Of a stretch of DNA of 63,362 nucleotides, positions 50,840-59,330 are shown piece by piece. This DNA is from Accumulibacter sp. (GTDB taxonomy: Bacteria > Pseudomonadota > Gammaproteobacteria > Burkholderiales > Rhodocyclaceae): positions 1-63,362 of the forward strand of contig JACKLW010000020.1 in NCBI GenBank assembly GCA_024235715.1, in the 5' to 3' direction. Within the stretch, counting starts at the first letter, position 1. Each line of letters begins with the position of its first letter. The translations under genes and the position numbers were made by a program. The notes under the pieces were generated by a model. It did not search any database, was not told the DNA's origin, and worked only from the letters and a program-made list of their open reading frames with translations.

Positions 50840-51199
50840 TTAGTGGATAGTGTCTGGCGGGGGTATTTCTTTAAGCATCATTTCAATATCGTGATGTGCT
50901 TCATCAGTGGCGCTCGACATTTCATCATAAGTTAGGTTCGCGGCTACAGTTCGCAACTCGACGCGATGAATGTTCGCGTGCTTGTTCACGATCTCGGACA
51001 ACAGCACATCGATTTTGCGCTGAGTGATACTGGACAGAATTCGCACCGGGAGGAAAAGCCGAATGATGATGATATCGTTCTCTCCCGCAGTTGACTGGAT
51101 ACTTGTAGCTTCGGTGCGGAGCCATGCACGGAATTTTGCGGGCGACATGCCCCCTTCGGGATGAAGAATCGATATCCGCAGTTGTCCGGTGATGGTCAT
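50840..51199 (-). CDS. hypothetical protein
   Basis: A 119-residue protein with a good CGAGGAACCGAACA site before ATG 51199. The pattern I-I-I-I-R-L-F-L-P-V and a helix-rich C-terminus suggest an alpha/beta fold. It has no signal peptide, cysteine or known motif. I do not recognise it. It follows the methylase gene by 26 bp on the same strand, so it may belong to the same transcript. Confidence 0.6.
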   Translation of the reverse strand: MTITGQLRISILHPEGGMSPAKFRAWLRTEATSIQSTAGENDIIIIRLFLPVRILSSITQRKIDVLLSEIVNKHANIHRVELRTVAANLTYDEMSSATDEAHHDIEMMLKEIPPPDTIH

Positions 51200-51225
51200 T
51201 GTTCGGTTCCTCGCTGTACGTCGTT

Positions 51226-51928
51226 TCAGTCGATAGCCGGCAACGCCGTCAGGCTGACCGTCGCTTGATTCCTTTCAGTGCTGATGCGCTCGGCCTGCGA
51301 GTGGTTAGAGTAGGTCGTCCACGTCGGGTAGTACTCGTCCGCCTGATTGCCCCACACGGCCCACCCGTCACGTGGGCCGCGAGCGAACAGTTCCAGGTAA
51401 GGGCCGGGGCTGCACGACTCCACGATGTCATAAAACTCGTCGGGCTTGCGCGAATGCTCGCGCTTTTGCGTTGCCAGGAAATTCACTTGCCGGCGTCCGG
51501 GAGAGAGCGTTCGAGCGTTTTTGCCGCGGACGCCGAACAGTACCAACTCGGTGACGTTGCGAAAGTAGAAACCAACGCCGCGCCCATCCGGCCCGCCGTC
51601 CTTGCGGATCTTGTGCCAAACAATGTTGCTTTTGTACGAGAAGCCCCAGGCTTCGAGCACCTTGATCCTTCCGGCAGCAGAGCATTCGGCACCCACAGAT
51701 AGAGGTGTGCCGTGTTGGCCGTCATAGTTTCGACCGGCAGCGCCATGATTTCCGCAAGGTTCATCGTGCCGTAGCGCGCCAGGCGCTTGTGTTCCGGCGC
51801 CATCTTGCCGGTGCGGTTCTGGAATTGCCACGGCGGGTCGGCGAGGACGGTATGAAAGTGCCGGCCACCGTGTCGGGCCAGCAGATCGCGCCCGCATCAG
51901 ATGCCGTGTCGGCCTTGTTCTCGGTCAT
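51226..51928 (-). pseudogene. MT-A70-family adenine methyltransferase, frameshifted
   Basis: Three frames in succession give one MT-A70 protein. The first (from ATG 51926-51928) gives MTENKADTASDAG. The second contains HTVLADPPWQFQNRTGKMAP with the catalytic DPPW and continues to NALLPEG near 51670. The third resumes with IKVLEAWGFSYKSNIVW and runs to 51226 (GVGFYFRNVTELVLFGVRG, SPGPYLELFAR). Two single-base shifts, at about 51890 and 51667, break it. N6-adenine DNA methylation of the partner restriction site is the likely original role. It starts 2 nt after the restriction gene. Confidence 0.75.
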
Positions 51929-51929
51929 G

Positions 51930-52769
51930 TTATGGGTTCCAGTCCTCAATGAGTTTCGGTGTGATGCCGAACACGAGGACAGGACAGCCGCCGTGCCTGC
52001 CAGCGTTGAGCCGGTACAAGAGCTTGCCCATCCATGTTGTGCTGGCACCGTATTTCGCGCTGACGGTCTTGCCGACTGCTTCGCCGGCCTTGTTCAGTTG
52101 GGGTACCTTGTGAAAGACGGGGTTCAGACTAGCGCTGCGCGTGACCATGACGCCGGCACTGATCAGGCCGCATTCGTGGAAGGCGCGCAGGGCGTACAGA
52201 TCACGGTCGAAGGTTTGATCCTTCGAGTTCCATTCAAGATCGAAGGCTACGCGACCTTTTACATAGTCGATCTTGTGACCGTCGATAAAGTTCTTGATCA
52301 AGCGCGGCGTGCTTTCCGAGCGCTCCACTTTTTTAATCTTCCCGCTTGGTAGGGTTAGTTCGCCGTACTCCCTCATCCTCATCCTCACCACTCAGATCTC
52401 CCTGAATTCGGGCCTCGACCCACCCGGCCGGCCGCAGGATGTGAGAAAACTTCTTCGGCATAACCGATTCGTTTCCGCCTGGCGTGCCAATGTCCCGGTG
52501 GTGATGCGAAAGGCGAGCAAGGCCGCTTCGATTTGCACCAGTTCATCCGGGAATGAGTTAGCCAGGATCGCGGCCGCGTGCCGGTAGCTGTATACGTCAT
52601 AGAGCGCCCGCACGTCGGCGCTGATGTACCGCTCAACGTCGGCTTCGGCATCGGCGTTGGGACCAGGGCGCAGTGCAACATCATCAGCGCCGTTCGCTTC
52701 GGTTTCTTGTTCCTCGTTCTCGGCGTCGCCATTGTCGAGATCTGGATCTTGTTCTTGGACCATTTTCAT
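51930..52769 (-). pseudogene. BglII/BstYI-like type II restriction endonuclease, frameshifted
   Basis: The N-terminal part (DVRALYDVYSYRHAAAIL, PDELVQIEAALLAFRITTG) is followed after a shift near 52500 by GTPGGNESVMPKKFSHILRP. After another shift near 52405 comes FIDGHKIDYVKGRVAFDLEW, then KDQTFDRDLYAL and PVLVFGITPKLI. These are BglII-family features. The first break looks like a lost G in a G-run, the second an extra base. With both the enzyme and methylase broken the system is inactive unless these are assembly errors. An acidic leader of about 45 residues is unusual. Confidence 0.72.
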
Positions 52770-53057
52770 TCAGCGTGCGTAATCGTTTTCGAAAGTCCTC
52801 GACAAGCAGAACGGGGCATCGCACCGCCTGCTTTCGTTCTCGTGTTCACGCTCGATCAACATATGTGCTTCGTTCCGCTCTGATGCCCGGTAGTCAAAAG
52901 GCAAGCTGGTTTGCTGCCCTTGAATCGACTGTTGAACATAGTCGCGCATGAAATCCCGAATCAGCACCGAAGCCGGCCGGTCCTTTGCCTTGGCCGCCCG
53001 GAGAAAGGCTTTTTTCAGGTCTGCATCGACGCGACAGGTAAAGTTTGTCTGTTCCAT
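52770..53057 (-). CDS. ribbon-helix-helix protein, likely transcriptional control or antitoxin
   Basis: A 95-residue protein. The N-terminal FTCRVDADLKKAFLRAAKAK and PASVLIRDFMRDYVQQ fit a ribbon-helix-helix DNA-binding domain. The C-terminal half is polar without known features. Its TGA abuts the ATG of the restriction gene, so the two are coupled. It could be a control protein of the restriction system, or an antitoxin whose toxin is absent. Confidence 0.7.
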   Translation of the reverse strand: MEQTNFTCRVDADLKKAFLRAAKAKDRPASVLIRDFMRDYVQQSIQGQQTSLPFDYRASERNEAHMLIEREHENESRRCDAPFCLSRTFENDYAR

Positions 53058-53598
53058 CTTGCACCCTCTTAATAACGCCGTCCGTACTATGCACTAACAC
53101 CGTTATAAAGGCAATCCGCTGCGTCGAGCGACTTTGGCACTGAATTCGGCCCTGAAAACCACAATAGCGCGACTTGCAGCCCTCCATTTGCGCTGAAGGT
53201 GACGGTACATATCAAGATAGTTTCCGCCTAAGCACATGCTGCCAATGGCATGTGTTTGCTGGTAGTCGTGACAGCGGCCACGACGCCATCCCGTTTCTGA
53301 TTGAGCGTCACGGCAGCGAGGGGCGACCAATTTCGGGTGTGTGTCGACTCCAGCGCACGGGTGCTTCGCACGCGCTGCTTGGTAGAGCCGATGACGGGCC
53401 GCCAAGAGGGCCCCATCTTCGCCGGCATGACGCGGCTCTGGCGTGACATAGCGAATGCCACTCCCTTTTTGGATCCGGCTTGCCTCGGGCGGCGACGATC
53501 GAAGCCAAAGGTCGCTACTGATGGCGATGAGTGCGGCCAACAATCCGACCAATTTTTAAGCCCCGAAATTTTAGCCGCTAAAATCTGGCTCACAGGAA
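53058..53598. other. 541-bp region downstream of trbN
   Basis: It contains the KorB operator at 53570-53582. A minus-strand frame from TTG 53552 begins VGLLAALIAISSDLWLRSS, related to the small peptide at 50545, and then loses similarity. The rest (53100-53480) holds overlapping frames with no recognisable family. The promoter of the ribbon-helix-helix gene must lie at 53058-53110. Confidence 0.5.
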
Positions 53599-53680
53599 TC
53601 ACGGCTGGGCATTGCGGATCAACTTCCGCGGAACATACCCTGGAACTTCCCACGCTACTTTGGTCTGTCCTTCGCGGCGG
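53533..53680. repeat. direct repeat of trbN 3' end and KorB site (copy 2)
   Basis: Counterpart of 50636-50780; this copy is continuous with the trbN-like gene. Confidence 0.85.
53570..53582. promoter_or_regulatory. KorB operator downstream of trbN
   Basis: TTTAGCCGCTAAA, exact KorB consensus, 16 bp after the trbN stop. Confidence 0.85.
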
Positions 53681-54198
53681 CAGCCGCTGCCACCGCATGC
53701 AATCGAGTCGCCTGCGCTGATACCGCCGTCACCGGCAGCAAACGCGCCGCACCCACCTTCGTCACATCCACCGTAACAAAACGCGCTTCCAGCCAGTCCG
53801 CCCATTTGGCGGCCTTCACGCGCAGATCGCTCCGGTACACCGCGTTGTATCGCGGTGTCCGCGAGTGGTAGTTGGCTGCCTTGGTCCAGAGATCGCCCTT
53901 GTCGTTCTTGATGTCCGCGGATCCGCCAGGCGGCCAGGTCGAACGCGTAGCAGCCGGCCGCGGCGACATCGTCTGCCGTGATCCCGTAACGGGACAAGTC
54001 GCGGAGGTAGGAGGTGTTGAACTGCATTGGCCCTACGTCATGCGTGCCGTTGCTATTGCGCACCCATTGACCGGGTTTCCCCGCTTCTTTCTCGGCCACG
54101 GCCAGGATGATGTTTGCGGGGACCGCGTACTTTACGGCTGCCGAAATCGAGCACACGACGCGCTCCTGAAGCTGTGGTGGCAGATCGACAAAAGGCAT
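53599..54198 (-). pseudogene. trbN: TrbN-like lytic transglycosylase with two compensating frameshifts
   Basis: The N-terminal frame has the transglycosylase fold VPANIILAVAEKEAGKPG (catalytic Glu near 36) and NGTHDVGPMQFN. After RIRGH (about 53915) it loses frame. The correct middle (IKNDKGDLWTKAANYHSRTP, YNAVYRSDLRVKAAKWADWL) is in another frame down to about 53660. The original frame then supplies the C-terminus VAWEVPGYVPRKLIRNAQP. One indel each way is needed. The TrbN slot after TrbM and the enzyme type fit IncP TrbN, which opens peptidoglycan for the transfer channel. Confidence 0.75.
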
Positions 54199-54230
54199 TT
54201 GGCCTTCCTTCTTGCTGGTTCCTGCCGTGA

Positions 54231-54794
54231 TTACAGAAGGCGCCGCTGCGCTGCCTCTGCTGCGATTCTGGCGTTGTACTCGGCCTGTGCTCGGTCGTAG
54301 TCATTCGCTTCGGCCCAGTACCCGCCTCTTTCTGGCGTCCCCACGTAACGCGGTTGCGTGCCGGAAAAGTCAGTGTAGGCGTGGCCGGCATAGACCGCGC
54401 AATAGCCTGGCATCCGGTTGCCGATGAGCACCGTCTCGGTGTCCCAGGTCCATGAAAGAAGTGTGACGTTCAGCGATGCCGCATCGCAGCGGCCTGCGCC
54501 GTTTGCCATTGCGTTGACCAGCAGACTCATTTCAGGGGTTTGGTTGGCCACCGGGCACAGCTTCAGGAAATTGCCCCGCGCGCGGATGGTGTCGCTCAGT
54601 TTCCGGTGCGAGATACTGAAATACCGATGCAGCGACGGCGAGCACTCGCCGGGGCGAGTACCCGTCGATAAACACAGGATGGCTTCGCAGGCCAGGCGAG
54701 TATCGCCGGTCAGTGCCTCTTCGGCGCTGGCCGATGCCGAGATTGACGCAGCCGCGGCCAACGCGACCGAAGCGAGAACAAGTTTTGGTTTCAT
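54231..54794 (-). CDS. trbM: TrbM/KikA-like conjugal transfer protein
   Basis: A 187-residue secreted protein with a signal peptide (about 1-24, ending ASA). The mature region LACEAILCLSTGTRPGECSP is the TrbM/KikA signature, with later cysteines (LCPVAN, GRCDAA, GYCAVY) likely forming disulfides. It has a C-terminal Ala-rich helix. It overlaps trbL by 4 nt. TrbM is a mating-pair formation accessory of IncP plasmids. Confidence 0.9.
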   Translation of the reverse strand: MKPKLVLASVALAAAASISASASAEEALTGDTRLACEAILCLSTGTRPGECSPSLHRYFSISHRKLSDTIRARGNFLKLCPVANQTPEMSLLVNAMANGAGRCDAASLNVTLLSWTWDTETVLIGNRMPGYCAVYAGHAYTDFSGTQPRYVGTPERGGYWAEANDYDRAQAEYNARIAAEAAQRRLL

Positions 54795-56419
54795 GTGTAA
54801 CGCCCCTTGCGTGATGGAGAGTGAGTGTCGCGGTCGCGGAATGCGGAGACCTCCGAGTCAGCATCCACCGACGTGTCGCTAGCTCCTGACAGGCTGTTGC
54901 CGTCAAACGTGGGTTCCGGCTTGAGCTGCTCGCTGGATGTTGCGGTCGTCCCCTGGGCCTTGATGGCCGCGGCCACTTTGCCGCCGACGGTCTGGCTGAG
55001 GCGTTCCTGTGCAGCCTCGGCGCCGGCGTTGGCTCTCTCCTTGGCGACGTCCCAACTGCCTTTGACCAGGTTGGCGGCTGCGTCGGTGGCGACCCGGCCG
55101 ACCGTACCCAGAGCAGATTTCTCGCCACCTTGCGGCTGCTGACCTGGTGTCTGCCCGGCGGCCCTGGCTTTGCTGTTGCCGGTCGTGCTGCCCTTGGCTG
55201 CGTTGCCCTTGCTGCTGGAACTCGCACGAGAACCGCCCGAGGTCGTTCCGGATGACGAGCTACCGCTCATCGCCGGGCCGTCCATCGCACCCGCCAGAGG
55301 GCTGCCGAGGCCGGCTGCGCTACCGCTCGCCCCGCCACCACCAACCGCGTCAGCCATCCCACCGGCCATGCGCGAAACAATGTCCGTACCTCCGGCGACG
55401 TTCTGCGATGCTTTCGAGGCGGCGGTCATCAACGCTTGGACGCCGCCCGCCGCATTCGCCGCGCCGGCGGCGATCGCTGCTCCCCCCGTGGCGACGGCCG
55501 CACCCGCCATGGCGGCAGCGCCCATCGCCGCCCCGGTACCGAAACCACCGCCCAGAGCGTGTGTGCCGCCATGCATCGCCAGACCGCCGATCAAGGCCGG
55601 TAGCTTGTTCACCAGGGCCAGCAGGACCACGGAAACAATCAGCATCACGCCCAATTCCTTGAGACTGAGACCGGCGCTCATGCTGGCGTAGTACTGGTCG
55701 ACGAAGGACTTGCCGATGCCGACCAACAGCACCATGGTGAGCAGCTGCGCGGCGATACCCAGAACGGTCTTGTAGTAATGGATCGCCATGTCCGAAGTCC
55801 ATCGCGAGCCACCAAAGCCGAGGAAGAAGACACCGGCGTAAGCCAGGACCCAGCCGCTCACCAGGAGCAGCAACATGTTCACGCCGATCAAGGCCAGGAT
55901 GATGAGGATTGCCGCGCTGATGAGGATGCCGGCCGCACTATCGACTGGCGACCATCCGGAGGAGCGATCGAGAACCTGGTAAAAAATGGTGAAGCCGATG
56001 TCGACGATTCCTGAAGGCGACAGCGCCGGGCCTGTGCCGCTTGCCGTGCCGCCGATCGTGCGCAGCGAATTCATGATGTCGGTGGCGAAAGTCGGGCCGT
56101 TGGTGAGCAACCACCAGAAGAAACCGGTGAAGATCGTGAAGCGCGCGAACTCCGCATAGAACTCGCCAATGTCGGCCTTGCGCAAGGCCAGCATGCCGAA
56201 GGTCCAGACCATCGAGATCAAGGCCAGGGTCCAGAACAACCACGAGGCCCGTGCCGTGATCGTTGCCGCCCACATGCTGGCCGCGGCCGAATAGCGTGCC
56301 AGGACGTTATCCAGCACATCCGAACTGTCGATAGCCGCCTGCGCTTCGACGGAAAAGAGCAGCAGCCACAGCAACAGCGCGCCGGTGGTGGCACCTAATA
56401 GGGCGGGCGTTCTTCTCAT
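54791..56419 (-). CDS. trbL: TrbL conjugal transfer membrane protein (VirB6-like)
   Basis: A 542-residue protein starting MRRTPALLG after GGTGAGGTAGCG. A signal-like segment (about 5-29) and six or so helices between 50 and 310 (WLFWTLALISMVWTFGMLAL, GFFWWLL, LLLVSGWVLAYAGVFFLGFG) form the TrbL/VirB6 core. The last about 230 residues are Gly/Ala/Ser-rich and low-complexity with many charged ends. It is a polytopic component of the transfer channel. Confidence 0.92.
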   Translation of the reverse strand: MRRTPALLGATTGALLLWLLLFSVEAQAAIDSSDVLDNVLARYSAAASMWAATITARASWLFWTLALISMVWTFGMLALRKADIGEFYAEFARFTIFTGFFWWLLTNGPTFATDIMNSLRTIGGTASGTGPALSPSGIVDIGFTIFYQVLDRSSGWSPVDSAAGILISAAILIILALIGVNMLLLLVSGWVLAYAGVFFLGFGGSRWTSDMAIHYYKTVLGIAAQLLTMVLLVGIGKSFVDQYYASMSAGLSLKELGVMLIVSVVLLALVNKLPALIGGLAMHGGTHALGGGFGTGAAMGAAAMAGAAVATGGAAIAAGAANAAGGVQALMTAASKASQNVAGGTDIVSRMAGGMADAVGGGGASGSAAGLGSPLAGAMDGPAMSGSSSSGTTSGGSRASSSSKGNAAKGSTTGNSKARAAGQTPGQQPQGGEKSALGTVGRVATDAAANLVKGSWDVAKERANAGAEAAQERLSQTVGGKVAAAIKAQGTTATSSEQLKPEPTFDGNSLSGASDTSVDADSEVSAFRDRDTHSPSRKGRYT

Positions 56420-56426
56420 CGCTACC

Positions 56427-56639
56427 TCACCAAGCTTTCTGTTGGCTAGGTTTGAACTCTCCTTGTCGTGGGCACTTGTCGAGAAGTTCAGCGCGTTGAG
56501 CGGGATCTTGCACCTTGTCCAGATCGGCGCAGGCCGGGCTGGCGACGGGATTTTTGGTTTCTGGCTTGTCGCCACAACCCGGGACGGTCGCTATCACCAT
56601 GGCAACCAGCGCCACGCTCGAGAGTTGTCTTGCATTCAT
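56427..56639 (-). CDS. trbK: TrbK-like entry-exclusion lipoprotein
   Basis: A 70-residue lipoprotein with lipobox VPGCGDK (Cys about 22) and mature part NPVASPACADLDKVQDPAQRAELLDKCP (in parts), containing two Cys. Small size, signal peptide and location between trbJ and trbL match TrbK of IncP plasmids, which blocks entry of related plasmids. 7 bp from trbL. Confidence 0.82.
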   Translation of the reverse strand: MNARQLSSVALVAMVIATVPGCGDKPETKNPVASPACADLDKVQDPAQRAELLDKCPRQGEFKPSQQKAW

Positions 56640-56651
56640 GTCATCTCCTTT

Positions 56652-57428
56652 TTACCAAGTACGCCCTGTACTGCTGCGGAAAGTGCCACTGCGCAGTTGC
56701 TCGCCGGCAGCGGCTTCTTGTGCTTCACGATCGGCCAGCGCCTGGTTCCGGGTGGCGATGGCGTTTTGTTGCGCGATCAGGAGTCCCCGGATCTGCAGCA
56801 ACTGGTTCGCCTGTTGACTGGCCAGCTGGTTGGCGTAGCCGATGGCCTGCATCTGGCCTGTCGCGCCTTGCGCACTCGACTGAAGGCGCTGCAGGGTGCG
56901 CGCATCGGCTTGCATCGCGTCCTGCTGACGATCCAGCCCTTTGAATAGCGCATCGGTCGCCCTCTTCTGTGCTTCGGATCCGAGGCGCTGGCTCTCCTTG
57001 ATCGCTGCCCATTCGGCCGCCGTGCAACCGCCAGGGTTGAAGCACGGCGAGTTGCGGTAGTAGGCCGTGTCCTGGAACTTGCCCAGGTAGTTGTCGATGC
57101 TGCCGAGGTTGGCCTTGTAGTAATCCAGGGTGTCGATCGCACCGCGCAGCAAGTTCATCGTGGTCACCGCCTGATCCCAGATGTAGGCGGCCGGTGCAGC
57201 GGTATTCCTCAGCATGTTTTCGTACTGCTGCAGTTGCGTCCGGTATTGCTCGATTTGCTGCAGCGTTTGCGCCACGCTTTCCATGGCTGTCATCACGTTC
57301 TGCGTGAGGTTGCCGGCGTCGAACACAGGGATCCCGGTCGCATGTGCCGGCGCCATCATCACTGGGCTGGCCGAGAGGGCCATCGCCAGGAAAATTTTAG
57401 CGGCTAAAATTTTCTTCCCGGGCTTCAT
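56652..57428 (-). CDS. trbJ: TrbJ conjugal transfer protein (VirB5-like)
   Basis: A 258-residue periplasmic protein. The signal peptide begins MKPGKKILAAKIFLAMALSA; the stretch ILAAKIF is encoded by the KorB palindrome at 57396-57408. The mature protein is almost all helical with coiled-coil segments (QTLQQIEQYRTQLQQYENML, QQDAMQADARTLQRLQ) and a disulfide pair (PCFNPGGC). It corresponds to TrbJ, a minor pilus/adhesion component. Confidence 0.9.
   Translation of the reverse strand: MKPGKKILAAKIFLAMALSASPVMMAPAHATGIPVFDAGNLTQNVMTAMESVAQTLQQIEQYRTQLQQYENMLRNTAAPAAYIWDQAVTTMNLLRGAIDTLDYYKANLGSIDNYLGKFQDTAYYRNSPCFNPGGCTAAEWAAIKESQRLGSEAQKRATDALFKGLDRQQDAMQADARTLQRLQSSAQGATGQMQAIGYANQLASQQANQLLQIRGLLIAQQNAIATRNQALADREAQEAAAGEQLRSGTFRSSTGRTW
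57396..57408. promoter_or_regulatory. KorB operator inside the trbJ signal sequence
   Basis: TTTAGCGGCTAAA, exact consensus, flanked by extra A/T so that the palindrome extends (AAAATTTTAGC...). It lies 20-32 nt after the trbJ start codon (codons 7-11). Confidence 0.85.
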
Positions 57429-57449
57429 CGTCTTTTCTCCTTGGCGTCA

Positions 57450-58853
57450 TCAGTAGTCAAAGGATTGGTACGGCTTGGAAAACGTCATGTCCTTGGTGAC
57501 GATGACGTTGAAGCGATAGCCGGGCCGGATCTCCAGCGTCGGCGCAATGTTCATGTTCTTGGCGATCAATTGCGCGGTCACCTGCCCGAGCTGCTGCCCC
57601 AGCGCCTCGCTCATGGCGCTACTGGCACTTGGCGTGCCGTAGGGTGTCTGCGTCTGGTTCTGCTGTTGGCTATAGCTGATGCCGGCGGTGACGGCCGACA
57701 TCAGCAATGCGGACCCGAACAGCCGCAGGTAATGGTTGTTCACCTGGTCCTTGAAGCCGGCGTAGCCGACACCGTCGGCACCCGGCATCGAGCCGATGTC
57801 CATCGCCTTGCCGTCCGGAAAAACGATGCGCTGCCAGGCCACCAGCACCCGCGCCTGACCATAGGCCACGTCGCTCGAATAGCTGCCAACCAGGCGCGAG
57901 CCCTGCGGGAGCAACAGGTATTTGCCGGTAGCGGTGTCGAAAACGTTTTGCGCGATCTGGGCCATGATCTGGCCCGGCAGGTCGGAATTGATCCCCGAAA
58001 TCAGCGTCGCCGCCACCACGAATCCGGCGCGCAGTTCATACGGGGAACGCGGCGCTTCCGGCTGGGAATCGAGCCTCCAGCGGTCGCCCGATCCGGTGTT
58101 GCCGAATTGCGCAACACCGTGCTTGCCGCCGGTCGCCGCCGTTGGCAGCAGTTGCGGGGCAGATGAAGCGCTCCCCCCTGCCCCACTCAAGCCCTGCAAC
58201 TGCGCCAGGCGAGCCTTGTAGGCTGCCGTCGGGTCATCCCGGCCGGCGGCGTCGATCTGCTGCCGCACGGCGGCCAGCCGGGCAATAGCCTCTTCGCGGC
58301 TTCCAGGAGCGCCGGTTACCCCGCCCGGTGGCGAGCCAGCACTGCGCGGGGCGACGACCGGCACGGTGGTCCTGGCCTTCACCGCCTCTTCGAGCTGCTG
58401 CATCTTCACCATGCGGATACGATCCAGCTCATCGTCGCGGGGAGAGCGTTGGAGCGTGCCATCGCCTGTCGAGCGGGGTGGCATCGGCGGCGCGTCGAGG
58501 TTTTCCGGGCGGGCAATGGGGATTGCGCCGAGTGGCGTCGCGGGGCCAGCGAGTTCCGGAACCTGTAGCGGTTTCGCGGCTTCGGCCGGAATGATCCCGT
58601 CCTTTTGCTTGCCGGCGATCTCGTTGGCGAACAGGCTGCTGTTGCCGCCCTTCTCCTTGGCGCCCTGCGCCGGCTCGTTCTGCTGGGCAGCGCGATCCGC
58701 AGCCACCAGGACCATGACGATCAGGAACACGCTCATGACGCCGCCGACGAGGTACACGGGCAGGTTGTTCACCCGGCGCACACCCGACCGCCTGGACAGT
58801 TCGCCAGGCGAGGCGTCCGGTGACATCTGTTCTTCGGTGATGTGCTCAGCCAT
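57450..58853 (-). CDS. trbI: TrbI conjugal transfer protein (VirB10-like)
   Basis: A 467-residue protein anchored by one helix (about 34-54). A long Pro/Ala/Gln-rich stretch (about 60-200) precedes the VirB10 beta-barrel domain with AGFVVAATLISGINSDLPG, YLLLPQGSRLVGSY and PGYRFNVIVTKDMTF. The ATG at 58851-58853 follows GGAGTGATTGGCC. TrbI is the transmembrane energy-sensing scaffold of the channel. Confidence 0.93.
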   Translation of the reverse strand: MAEHITEEQMSPDASPGELSRRSGVRRVNNLPVYLVGGVMSVFLIVMVLVAADRAAQQNEPAQGAKEKGGNSSLFANEIAGKQKDGIIPAEAAKPLQVPELAGPATPLGAIPIARPENLDAPPMPPRSTGDGTLQRSPRDDELDRIRMVKMQQLEEAVKARTTVPVVAPRSAGSPPGGVTGAPGSREEAIARLAAVRQQIDAAGRDDPTAAYKARLAQLQGLSGAGGSASSAPQLLPTAATGGKHGVAQFGNTGSGDRWRLDSQPEAPRSPYELRAGFVVAATLISGINSDLPGQIMAQIAQNVFDTATGKYLLLPQGSRLVGSYSSDVAYGQARVLVAWQRIVFPDGKAMDIGSMPGADGVGYAGFKDQVNNHYLRLFGSALLMSAVTAGISYSQQQNQTQTPYGTPSASSAMSEALGQQLGQVTAQLIAKNMNIAPTLEIRPGYRFNVIVTKDMTFSKPYQSFDY

Positions 58854-58859
58854 GGCCAA

Positions 58860-59330
58860 TCACTCCTTCCGAACCCAGGCACCGGCCGGGGCCACCGTAT
58901 CGTTCTGCGCCACGTAGGCGCGACTCAGAGACTGCGAACCGACCATCACTGTCACGCGATAAAGGTTCGTGCTGGCCGGCGCGTCGAGCACATAGCGCAG
59001 GCTCAATCCCGGCCTGGCGGTGTCCGAGTTGCCCGCCGGCGCTGCCTCGTCCGGTTCGAACTCCAGGATGGCGTAGCCCTTGATGCGCAGCGATTCGACC
59101 AGCGCGCTGCCGTAGGCGTCGGGTGTCGGCTGGCCGAGGTCGAAGCGGGTGCTCGCCGGTGGGTACAGGACCGTGAGCTGCTTCACCGTGTCCGCGGCGA
59201 GCTTTTCATTCAGGGTGGCCGGGGCATCGGCGCCAAGAAAATTGCCGTAAGGCTCGATCGAGGCGCAGCCAGCCAGGCCGGCCAACAGGAACAGGAGGGG
59301 CGCGTGGCCCAGGAGCTTGCGCATGATCAT
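58860..59330 (-). CDS. trbH: TrbH conjugal transfer lipoprotein
   Basis: A 156-residue lipoprotein. The signal peptide ends in LAGLAGC (Cys about 22). The mature domain is strand-rich (LEFEPDEA, GLSLRYVLDAP, YRVTVMVGSQSLSRAYV). It sits between trbG and trbI, overlapping trbG by 4 nt, which is the IncP TrbH position. It may contribute to the outer-membrane ring. Confidence 0.87.
   Translation of the reverse strand: MIMRKLLGHAPLLFLLAGLAGCASIEPYGNFLGADAPATLNEKLAADTVKQLTVLYPPASTRFDLGQPTPDAYGSALVESLRIKGYAILEFEPDEAAPAGNSDTARPGLSLRYVLDAPASTNLYRVTVMVGSQSLSRAYVAQNDTVAPAGAWVRKE

Noticed and set aside
53103-53552. Full-length trbO-like gene after trbN
   Set aside because: Only the first 20 codons resemble the small peptide at 50545; the rest is Arg-rich and looks non-coding.
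53533-57408. KorB-type palindromes as an insertion sequence or mobile repeat
   Set aside because: The exact TTTAGC(C/G)GCTAAA sequence is the IncP KorB operator, which explains the repetition without a mobile element.
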